Source: Gammaproteobacteria bacterium
GTDB taxonomy: Bacteria > Pseudomonadota > Gammaproteobacteria > Pseudomonadales > Azotimanducaceae
Length of the DNA stretch: 5,221 nucleotides
Direction: 5' to 3'
Assembly (NCBI GenBank): GCA_009839405.1
Contig: VXPR01000596.1
Location: 1 to 5,221, forward strand
How positions within the stretch are numbered: the first letter of the stretch is position 1; the number at the start of each line of letters is the position of its first letter. Under the pieces are notes generated by a model. The model was not told the origin of the DNA, ran no database searches, and worked only from the letters and a program-made list of their open reading frames with translations. Made by a program: the position numbers and the translations under genes. This document shows positions 1-5,221 of this stretch, piece after piece.

Positions 1-19
1 TTTCTCAACTCCGGCGTAA

Positions 20-37
20 GCGCCGTTTCTACGGCGC
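20..37 (-). terminator. Possible hairpin terminator behind the acyl-CoA ligase gene
   Basis: Six bases past the ligase stop codon, the minus strand reads GCGCCGT-AGAA-ACGGCGC, a perfect 7-bp stem with a four-base loop. Only two T residues follow (TTACGCC), so it is not a classic intrinsic terminator. It may instead stabilise the mRNA 3' end or work with Rho. A competing smaller stem (12-16 with 21-25) uses one of the same arms. Confidence 0.35.
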
Positions 38-43
38 ACCCTC

Positions 44-1684
44 CTAACGCAAGTCGGGCAGCCGATACCCCCGCTTCTCCAAGTCCGCGCGGACGATTTT
101 CTTGTCCATCTTGCCGGTGGAGGTCAGCGGGATCTCGTCCACGTAGAGCACCTCGTCCGGTAGCTGCCACTTGGCGAAGGCGGTGGCGCAGTGGTCCAGG
201 ATGCTTGGCTGGTCCACTTCGGCGCCGGGTTCCAGGATCACGAGGGCCACGGGGCGTTCATCCCACTTGGGGTGGGGCTGGGCGACGACGCAGGCCCCTG
301 CGATGCCGGGCAGGGCGACGATGTGGTTTTCGAGGTCTACGCTCGAAATCCATTCGCCGCCACTCTTCACGAGGTCCTTCGAGCGGTCGGCGATGATGAG
401 GTATTCCTCCGGGTCGATCTTGCCGACATCGCCGGTGATGAGCCAGTCCTCGTGGAAGCGGTCCGGCTGAGGATTCTTGTAGTACTCCGAGCAAATCCAC
501 GGCCCCCGCACCAGCACCTCGCCCACGGTCTCGCCATCGTGGGGCAGGCGGTTGAAGTCTTCGTCGAAGATGTCGAGTTCGAGGCCCGGCATGAGCTGGC
601 CGGCCTTGGCGACGTTGTCGAGCTGCTCGTCAAGCGAGAGGCCTGGATGGGAGTGCTTCATCAGCCGCCGCGAGATGGTGGCGAGGGGGCTGGTTTCGGT
701 CATGCCCCAACCTTGGATCATCTCCGCGCCCAAGGCGTCGTGGAACCAGCGGATCAGCGATGGCGGCGGCGCGGAGCCCCCGCAGGTGAGCCGCGAGAGG
801 CGGGAAAGGTCGTATTGATCGGGACTCGCCTCAACCACCGCCCGCACACCTTGCCAGATGGTGGGTACGCCGGCGGAGAGCGTGACGCCCTCGTCCGCCA
901 TCAGCCGGGCGAGACGTTCAGGCTGCATGTGGCGGTGCGGCATCACCTGCTTGCAGCCGAGCATCAACGCGGCCCAAGGGACGCCCCAGCCCATGGCGTG
1001 GAACATCGGCACGATGCCGCACACCGTGTCCGTGGCCGACAGCCCCATGGCGTCGGTCATGCACACCGTCATGGTGTGCAGGTATTGCGAGCGATGCTCG
1101 TATTCCACGCCCTTGGGATTACCCGTGGTGCCGCTGGTGTAGCAGAGGCCCAGTGGCGCGTTCTCGTCGAGTTCGGGCCAGTCGAATCGCGTCGGCTTGC
1201 CGGCGATGAAGGCTTCGTAGTCCACGGCATCCGCCACTTCGCACTTCCATTGGCCGGTTTCATCCTCGTCCGCGACGACCACCTTCGTCACCGAGGGGAC
1301 CTTCCCGGCAAGTTGGTTCAGGAGCGGCAAGGTGTCGGCGTCGGCGATGATGATCTGGTCCTCGGCATGGCCGATGATGTATGCAAGGTCAGCCGCCGAC
1401 AGCCGGATGTTCAACGTGTGCAGCACCGCCCCCATGCCGGCGGTGGCGTGGTAGGCCTCGAGATGGCGAGCCCCGTTCCACATGAAAGTGCCCACCCGGT
1501 CGCCAACTTGCACCCCTGCATCCTTGAGCGCATGCGCCAACTGGTGGGCTCGGTCGCGGGTTTCGCGCATCGTCTGCCGCCGGGTGCCATCGGCGGTGGC
1601 AGTGACCACCTCCGTATCCGGCGACACGGTGGCGCCCCGGTCGATCAGCCGCGACATCAAAAGCGGCGTGTGCTGCATGGCCAT
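44..1684 (-). CDS. AMP-forming acyl-CoA ligase, AlkK/DmdB-like (medium/long-chain fatty acid or methylthiopropionate CoA ligase)
   Basis: Predicted to activate a carboxylic acid with ATP to an acyl-adenylate and then transfer it to CoA in the cytoplasm, feeding beta-oxidation or a related pathway. Seen in the 546-aa protein: the adenylate-forming P-loop TSGTTGNPKG at residues 183-192, VPMFHAMGWG near 225-234, GWGMTETSP at 325-333, TGD at 417-419 with ADRSKDLVKSGGEWIS at 432-447 (the hinge region), and TSTGKMDKK with the presumed catalytic lysine K525. The large AMP-binding domain therefore occupies about residues 1-430 and the C-terminal lid the rest. The length equals AlkK-type medium-chain ligases, and HPKWDERP, AKWQLPD and the overall layout also fit DmdB (3-methylthiopropionyl-CoA ligase), so the substrate is open. 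The frame extends ten codons upstream to 1714, but the ATG at 1684 has AAGGAGG eight bases before it. A further ATG lies two codons on, at 1678. The gene looks intact. Family sure, substrate unsure. Confidence 0.93.
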   Translation of the reverse strand: MAMQHTPLLMSRLIDRGATVSPDTEVVTATADGTRRQTMRETRDRAHQLAHALKDAGVQVGDRVGTFMWNGARHLEAYHATAGMGAVLHTLNIRLSAADLAYIIGHAEDQIIIADADTLPLLNQLAGKVPSVTKVVVADEDETGQWKCEVADAVDYEAFIAGKPTRFDWPELDENAPLGLCYTSGTTGNPKGVEYEHRSQYLHTMTVCMTDAMGLSATDTVCGIVPMFHAMGWGVPWAALMLGCKQVMPHRHMQPERLARLMADEGVTLSAGVPTIWQGVRAVVEASPDQYDLSRLSRLTCGGSAPPPSLIRWFHDALGAEMIQGWGMTETSPLATISRRLMKHSHPGLSLDEQLDNVAKAGQLMPGLELDIFDEDFNRLPHDGETVGEVLVRGPWICSEYYKNPQPDRFHEDWLITGDVGKIDPEEYLIIADRSKDLVKSGGEWISSVDLENHIVALPGIAGACVVAQPHPKWDERPVALVILEPGAEVDQPSILDHCATAFAKWQLPDEVLYVDEIPLTSTGKMDKKIVRADLEKRGYRLPDLR

Positions 1685-1692
1685 GGACCGGC

Positions 1693-1699
1693 CCTCCTT
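1693..1699 (-). promoter_or_regulatory. Shine-Dalgarno site of the acyl-CoA ligase
   Basis: On the minus strand the sequence reads AAGGAGG, followed by eight bases and then ATG at 1684-1682. This is a near-ideal ribosome binding site and decides the start against the longer frame beginning at 1714, whose extra N-terminal residues would be encoded across the ribosome binding site. It also suggests efficient translation of the ligase independent of dinG. Confidence 0.85.
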
Positions 1700-1810
1700 C
1701 CGTTGCGGACACAAAGGCGGCGCAGTTTACCGATGGATGCTTGGCGGAGAGACGGTTTTCGGAAGAGAGTTTTGCCCGGGGGGGTTAGCGCGGCCCGCGT
1801 GTGGCGTGCA

Positions 1811-1850
1811 GCAGTTGCGCAGCAACTGCCAACGCGCCCGTCAGGGCGCG
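1811..1850 (-). terminator. Tandem GC hairpins after dinG, possible transcript end
   Basis: Reading the minus strand from the dinG stop codon, a first stem CGCGCCC-TGAC-GGGCGCG (1850-1844 with 1839-1833) begins three bases after TAA. A second stem GCAGTTGC-TGC-GCAACTGC (1829-1822 with 1818-1811) follows after three bases. Stems are perfect over 7 and 8 bp. No T-run follows either, so intrinsic termination is doubtful; a Rho-linked 3' end or mRNA-protecting structure is equally possible. The pair separates dinG from the ligase and argues against a simple operon. Confidence 0.45.
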
Positions 1851-1853
1851 CCG

Positions 1854-3959
1854 TTACTCGGCGTCGAAGTCCATGCGGTAGGGCGGCAGCGTGTCCAGCA
1901 GCGAGCGACCGTAGCGGCGCGTGACGATGCGGCGGTCCAGGAGCGTGATGCGGCCGGTGTCGGTGTCGCTGCGGATAAGGCGGCCGCAGGCTTGCACGAG
2001 GCGGAGCGAGGTGTCGGGGACGGACATCTCGTAGAAGGGGTTGCGGCCGTTCGACTCGAGCCATTCCGCCAGAGCCTCGTCGAGCGGGTCGTCCGGTGCT
2101 TGAAACGGCAGCTTCGAGAGAATCACGTGGCGGCAGTAGTCGCCGGGCAGGTCCACGCCTTCGGTGAAGCTGCCGAGGCCGAAGATGTAGCTCTTGCCGC
2201 CGTCGTCGATTGCCTTGCGGTGTCTTTCGAGCAGGCGGCGCTTTGAGCGTTCGCCTTGCAGCAGGCAGTGGCGCAAGAGCTCGCTCGGCAGCGCTTCAAC
2301 CACGGCGCGGAACTGACGCCAGGACGTGAACAGGACGAGGGCGCTCGACTCCTGCGCGAGGAGCCCCGGCAGGCGTGCCGTCAATTCGGCCGTGTGCGCG
2401 TCGAAGTTGCCGGCATCGGCCGCCAAGCGGGGCACGGTAAAGGTCGCAACGTTGGGGAAGTCGAAGGGGCTCGGGATGCGCATTTGCGCAACCTCGGCAT
2501 CGAGCCCGGAGCGCTCGATGAAGCGCTCGAAGCTGCCGAGGGCGCAAAGTGTCGCGGATGTGGCCACGGCACCGTGGCAGGCATCCCACAGCGCCTTGTG
2601 CAGGATGGTGCCGGGATCGATGGGGGCGCTCGCAAGTTCGACGTCGCCCTGGCCTTGGCGCACGCCCTGAAAGGCAATGCGGGTGGCCCAGCGGGCGGTG
2701 AGCTCGTCCTGCTCGCTGCGCGGCTTGGCGTAGTCGGCGAAGAGGGCGCCGCTCGCCTCGGCCCGATGCAGCAGCGTGCCGAGGACGGGCAGCCAGTCGC
2801 CAGCCTGGTCCGCGTTCTGCCACGGGCGGCCGCCGTCCATGACCTCTTCGAGATTCTCGTGTAGCTCCGCAAGGGTCTTGGCCATGCTTTGGAAGTAGGT
2901 GGCGAGGGGCTCGGCGAGGTCCCGCAGTTCCTCTGGGACGCGACCGTGCGGGAAGCGGCAGACCCCTTCGCGCTCGTCGCGGCCACGAAACTCCAGCCCC
3001 TCCGCCAATTGCTCCGCCTGTTCGAGCAACTGACCAGCGACCTCCACCTCGCCGGTGAGGCGCGTGGCGGCGGCCACCACTTCCGGCGGCCGAGCGAAAC
3101 GCTGCGCCATGGTGGCGACGGCGGCGGACATCTGCTCCAGCCAACCGGCGGACGCACGCAGCCTTGCTTGCGCGGCGAAGTGCTGCTGCGTCTTCTCCGG
3201 CAGGTGGTGCGCCTCGTCGAGGATGAAGATGGTCTCTTCGGGTTCCGGCAGCACGACGCCACCGCCGAGGGCCAGGTCCGCGAGCACCAGGTCGTGGTTC
3301 GCCACCACCACATTGGCATCGCGCGTCTTGGCGCGAGCGCGGAAGAACGGACACTCGCGGAAATGCTCACAGCGGTTCTTGCTGCATCCTCGGTGGTCGG
3401 TGGTGACAGCCGACCACACGGGCACGGCTACCGCTTCGTCCCAACTGTCAAGCTCGCCGTCCCACTTGCGTTCGTCGAACTCCGCCCACATGCGGCGGTA
3501 CAGCTCCAAGTCCTCCTCGCCGGGCTGGGAGAACATCGCCATCTGCCGGTTCGGGTCCGCGGCAAGCTGCTCCTGCAGGCGCTTCGGGCACACGTAACGC
3601 CCGCGCCCCTTTGCCAGCGCGTAGGTGAAGTCGAGCTCGCCGTGGCGCTTGAGGTCGGGCAGGTCCTGCAACACCACCTGCTCCTGCAACGCGACGGTAG
3701 CCGTGGAGACGACGACGCGCTTTTCCGTGGCGAGGGCGAGGGGGATCACGCCCAGGCAATAGGCGAGTGTCTTGCCAGTGCCGGTGCCGGCTTCGACGAC
3801 GCATATGCGGTTGTCCGCACTCGCCATCTGGCGCGCGACGAGGGCGATCATCTGCCGCTGCCCCTTGCGGGCACGGAAGCCACGCCCCACCAGCCAGCGC
3901 CGGTATGCGGACTGGATCTCCTCCTTGTTCGCTTCGGTCAAGCCGTCCGGCGAGGTCAT
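1854..3959 (-). CDS. dinG: ATP-dependent iron-sulfur DNA helicase DinG
   Basis: XPD-like superfamily 2, 5'-to-3' DNA helicase; the family resolves DNA forks, D-loops and R-loops during repair and replication-transcription conflicts in the cytoplasm. Seen in the 701-aa protein: an N-terminal RKGQRQM segment at 31-37, Walker A EAGTGTGKT at 56-64, and four cysteines C124, C192, C197 and C203 in RYVCP and CSKNRCEHFRECPFF. These match the spacing of the 4Fe-4S ligands known in E. coli DinG. Then follow VVANHDLVLAD at 218-228, the DEAH box at 248-251, ATSATL at 466-471, GSFTEGVDLPG at 596-606, LPFQAPDDP at 617-625 and motif VI QACGRLIRS at 656-664. Length is close to the 716-aa E. coli protein, lacking its basic C-terminal tail. 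The distance from the start to RQM agrees with E. coli, supporting the ATG at 3959; a weak GAGA ribosome site lies eight bases upstream. No motif is broken, so an active helicase is expected. It is divergent from the dehydrogenase gene across 72 bp. Confidence 0.96.
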   Translation of the reverse strand: MTSPDGLTEANKEEIQSAYRRWLVGRGFRARKGQRQMIALVARQMASADNRICVVEAGTGTGKTLAYCLGVIPLALATEKRVVVSTATVALQEQVVLQDLPDLKRHGELDFTYALAKGRGRYVCPKRLQEQLAADPNRQMAMFSQPGEEDLELYRRMWAEFDERKWDGELDSWDEAVAVPVWSAVTTDHRGCSKNRCEHFRECPFFRARAKTRDANVVVANHDLVLADLALGGGVVLPEPEETIFILDEAHHLPEKTQQHFAAQARLRASAGWLEQMSAAVATMAQRFARPPEVVAAATRLTGEVEVAGQLLEQAEQLAEGLEFRGRDEREGVCRFPHGRVPEELRDLAEPLATYFQSMAKTLAELHENLEEVMDGGRPWQNADQAGDWLPVLGTLLHRAEASGALFADYAKPRSEQDELTARWATRIAFQGVRQGQGDVELASAPIDPGTILHKALWDACHGAVATSATLCALGSFERFIERSGLDAEVAQMRIPSPFDFPNVATFTVPRLAADAGNFDAHTAELTARLPGLLAQESSALVLFTSWRQFRAVVEALPSELLRHCLLQGERSKRRLLERHRKAIDDGGKSYIFGLGSFTEGVDLPGDYCRHVILSKLPFQAPDDPLDEALAEWLESNGRNPFYEMSVPDTSLRLVQACGRLIRSDTDTGRITLLDRRIVTRRYGRSLLDTLPPYRMDFDAE

Positions 3960-4031
3960 CGATTGTTTCTCGGTTTCCGTCCGTCTGCTTGCCGCTTGCT
4001 TGCTGTTGGCTGATGGCCAACACTAGCTGTC
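3960..4031. promoter_or_regulatory. Divergent promoter region of dinG and the sugar dehydrogenase
   Basis: The 72 bp between the two divergent start codons must hold, or partly hold, the promoters of both genes, which may extend into coding sequence. It carries the dyad TGTTGGC-TGATG-GCCAACA (4004-4022) and three GCTTGC hexamers (3987-3992, 3994-3999, 3998-4003). No sigma-70 promoter with good -35 and -10 boxes stands out on either strand. A canonical CTGT-N8-ACAG LexA box is absent. Confidence 0.5.
4004..4022. promoter_or_regulatory. Perfect 7-bp inverted repeat, candidate operator or leader hairpin
   Basis: TGTTGGC, five bases TGATG, then GCCAACA form a 19-bp dyad ending nine bases before the dehydrogenase ATG and about 45 bases upstream of the dinG ATG. 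A centre-to-centre arm spacing of 12 bp, about one helical turn, suits a dimeric regulator. The same sequence could instead form a hairpin in the dehydrogenase mRNA leader next to a start with no clear Shine-Dalgarno site. No regulator is encoded nearby, so the binding protein is unknown. Confidence 0.4.
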
Positions 4032-5114
4032 ATGAGCAAGCCAATTTTCAGAAGGATCACGGTCGCCGTTTCGTTGCTGGCGACGGCGGCTACGCTGGCC
4101 GAAAGCGGCGGCGAGTTCAAGCTCGACGTGGTCACCGACCAAACGCCGAGCGCGCGACAGATGGCCGAGGCTCCGTCCGGCATCCTGTTCGTGGGGTCGT
4201 TCCGTGCTGGTCGCGTATATGCAGTGGTGCCGGTGGAAGGTGCCGAGGCGGAGGTGGTGACCGTCGCCGAGGGGCTGACGCTGCCGAGCGGGGTGGTGCT
4301 CAAGGGTGCCGACCTCTATGTGGCGGCGCTGGATCGGGTGCTGCGCTATCCGAACATCGAGGCGACCTACCGAGATCGACCGACGCCCCAGATCGTCACG
4401 GATGCGCTGCCGGACGAGACGCACCACGGCTGGAAGTATCTGTCGGTGGGGCCCGACGGGCATCTCTACGTTCCCGTCGGTGCGCCCTGCAACATTTGCG
4501 AGTCGGCAGATGCGCGCTTCGCCAGCATCCTGCGCATGGACCCGGACACGGGCGAGACTTCGGTCTATGCCGCGGGAGTCCGCAACTCCGTCGGCATGGC
4601 GTGGCATCCCGAAACGGGCGAACTGTGGTTCTCCGACAACGGCCGCGACTGGCTCGGTGACGACCTGCCGCCGGAAGAGATCAATCGCGTGCAGAAACCG
4701 GGCGCGCACTACGGCTATCCCTACATCCACGGCGACGACATTGCCGATCCGGAGTTCGGCGCCGGCCACGACCCAAAGGACTACGTGCGCCCGGAGGTCG
4801 CCATCCAAGCCCACGCGGCGGCGCTGGGCCTCGCCTTCTACACGGGCGATCAGTTCCCGGCCGAGTGGCAGGGCGCCCTCTTCATCGCCGAGCACGGCTC
4901 CTGGAACCGTTCGTCGAAGGTGGGCTATCGGGTGAGCGTCGTCCGGTTCGATGATGCCACGCCGCGCTACGCACCGTTCCTGGATGTCTGGCTAGAGGAT
5001 GAGAAGGCCACCGCCCGCCCCAACGACGTGCTGGTGGCCCGGGACGGGACGCTGCTCATCTCCGACGATTTGGGTGGTCGCATTTTCCGGGTGACCCATC
5101 AGCCCGACGCCTAG
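4032..5114 (+). CDS. Secreted PQQ-dependent sugar dehydrogenase, sorbosone/aldose dehydrogenase family beta-propeller
   Basis: Predicted periplasmic six-bladed beta-propeller quinoprotein oxidising aldose sugars or aldehydes with PQQ, passing electrons to the respiratory chain. In the 360-aa protein, residues 1-23 look like a signal peptide: basic K3/R7/R8, a hydrophobic stretch at about 9-22, and likely cleavage after TLA. Family motifs: HHGWKYLSVGPDG at 131-143, where H132 falls at the place of the catalytic base His144 of soluble glucose dehydrogenase by spacing to GPD; PCNIC at 152-156; GVRNSVGMAWHP at 182-193 with R184-N185 matching the Arg-Asn pair near PQQ; SDNGRDWLGDD at 201-211; INRV at 217-220; HYGYP at 226-230; AEHGSWNRS at 286-294; and LLISDDLGGRIFRV at 341-354. 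No CXXCH haem site is present, so there is no fused cytochrome. The frame is closed by TGA at 4011-4013 and has no earlier start codon, so 4032 is the first start; the Shine-Dalgarno is poor. No PQQ synthesis genes lie in the window. The substrate cannot be told. Confidence 0.88.
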   Translation: MSKPIFRRITVAVSLLATAATLAESGGEFKLDVVTDQTPSARQMAEAPSGILFVGSFRAGRVYAVVPVEGAEAEVVTVAEGLTLPSGVVLKGADLYVAALDRVLRYPNIEATYRDRPTPQIVTDALPDETHHGWKYLSVGPDGHLYVPVGAPCNICESADARFASILRMDPDTGETSVYAAGVRNSVGMAWHPETGELWFSDNGRDWLGDDLPPEEINRVQKPGAHYGYPYIHGDDIADPEFGAGHDPKDYVRPEVAIQAHAAALGLAFYTGDQFPAEWQGALFIAEHGSWNRSSKVGYRVSVVRFDDATPRYAPFLDVWLEDEKATARPNDVLVARDGTLLISDDLGGRIFRVTHQPDA

Positions 5115-5167
5115 ATTGGAATGGGGCAATGATCACGGTCTTCCTAGCGTCCCAGAGGGCTTCGTAG

Positions 5168-5188
5168 GGGGCGGGCGTGCCCCGTCCC
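5168..5188 (+). terminator. GC stem-loop after the dehydrogenase gene; terminator-like or REP-type palindrome
   Basis: On the plus strand GGGGCGGG, loop CGTGC, CCCGTCCC forms an 8-bp stem with one G-U wobble, starting 53 bases after the dehydrogenase stop. There is no T-run after it. Transcribed from the minus strand the wobble becomes an A-C mismatch, so the plus-strand RNA folds better. Either it marks the 3' end of the dehydrogenase mRNA or it is one unit of an interspersed palindromic repeat. Confidence 0.45.
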
Positions 5189-5221
5189 ATGTCGAGTTCG
5201 TCGACGCATTCAAGACGGGCG
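5168..5221. repeat. Possible REP-like palindromic repeat, cut by the window end
   Basis: The noncoding tail holds the GC stem-loop at 5168-5188, a second dyad GTCGA-GTTCG-TCGAC (5191-5205), and then GACGGGCG (5214-5221), which matches GGCGGGCG (5170-5177) at seven of eight bases, 44 bp apart. This could be the start of a second copy of the stem-loop. Paired GC-rich palindromes between genes are typical of REP/BIME elements, but only one complete unit is visible, so this is a guess from architecture. Confidence 0.3.

Larger units (their letters stand above)
1685..1853. other. Intergenic spacer between dinG and the acyl-CoA ligase
   Basis: 169 bp with no convincing gene. It holds the tandem hairpins next to dinG, a run of seven G (1778-1784), and the ligase ribosome binding site. 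A promoter for the ligase should lie within about 1700-1800 on the minus strand. The best -10-like hexamer is TAAACT (1729-1724, four of six consensus positions), but no matching -35 element is apparent, so I do not call a promoter. Confidence 0.5.

Noticed and set aside
152..1714. Search for a new defence or mobile system around the helicase
   Set aside because: DinG-family helicases can occur in plasmid type IV CRISPR systems, but this one is the housekeeping iron-sulfur type. No repeats, cas genes, transposase, integrase or phage gene lies in the window.
191..1924. A 577-codon plus-strand open frame antisense to the ligase
   Set aside because: It lies wholly opposite a well-identified gene, its translation is rich in Arg, Gly, His and Val with no recognisable motif, and it arises from GC-rich third positions of the real frame.
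2889..4013. A 374-codon plus-strand open frame antisense to dinG
   Set aside because: It mirrors the intact dinG reading frame, shows no domain, and carries the low-complexity composition of an antisense shadow.
4005..4021. Resemblance of the TTGGC-N5-GCCAA core to the eukaryotic NFI recognition site
   Set aside because: The surrounding genes are clearly bacterial, so the match is coincidental; it is treated only as a bacterial dyad.
4023..4895. A 290-codon minus-strand open frame opposite the dehydrogenase
   Set aside because: The plus-strand frame has a signal peptide and all the family motifs; the minus-strand frame has none and is a shadow.
5056..5220. Minus-strand frame open from the window edge to a TGA at 5058-5056, possible C-terminus of a convergent gene
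   Set aside because: Only 54 codons, it overlaps the dehydrogenase by 59 bp, runs through the GC palindrome, and shows no recognisable protein signature. Sequence beyond 5221 would be needed to revive it.
5189..5221. Plus-strand ATG open to the window end (MSSSSTHSRRA)
   Set aside because: Eleven codons of Ser/Arg-rich sequence with no ribosome binding site, inside the suspected repeat; too short to support a gene.

Overview
The window is a GC-rich bacterial chromosomal segment with three complete genes and almost no spare DNA. The DinG protein matches the enterobacterial/gammaproteobacterial type closely in motif order, cysteine spacing and length. Together with the AlkK/DmdB-type acyl-CoA ligase and a periplasmic PQQ-type sugar dehydrogenase, this suggests a free-living, aerobic, heterotrophic proteobacterium, most likely a gammaproteobacterium. 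That placement is inference: there is no rRNA or other phylogenetic marker here. Long open frames antisense to the real genes are the usual by-product of high GC at third codon positions.

Layout: (1) 1-43 is the 3' flank of the ligase and carries a short GC hairpin. (2) 44-1684, minus strand: an acyl-CoA ligase of 546 aa, with its start fixed by a perfect AAGGAGG ribosome binding site. (3) 1685-1853: a 169-bp spacer with two GC hairpins directly behind the dinG stop codon. (4) 1854-3959, minus strand: dinG, an iron-sulfur DNA helicase of 701 aa. (5) 3960-4031: a 72-bp divergent intergenic region with a perfect 7-bp inverted repeat. (6) 4032-5114, plus strand: a secreted PQQ-dependent sorbosone/aldose dehydrogenase-like beta-propeller of 360 aa. 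(7) 5115-5221: a noncoding tail with a GC stem-loop resembling a REP-type palindrome, cut by the window edge.

The genes do not form an obvious pathway. The ligase activates carboxylic acids in the cytoplasm, DinG unwinds DNA and R-loop substrates during replication or repair, and the dehydrogenase is predicted to oxidise sugars or aldehydes in the periplasm. dinG and the dehydrogenase share a divergent promoter region. The ligase lies in the same orientation downstream of dinG, but its spacer, hairpins and strong ribosome binding site suggest it is expressed separately. I find no mobile element, CRISPR array, tRNA, rRNA or defence system, and no credible sign of a new biological system. The most interesting items are small noncoding elements.
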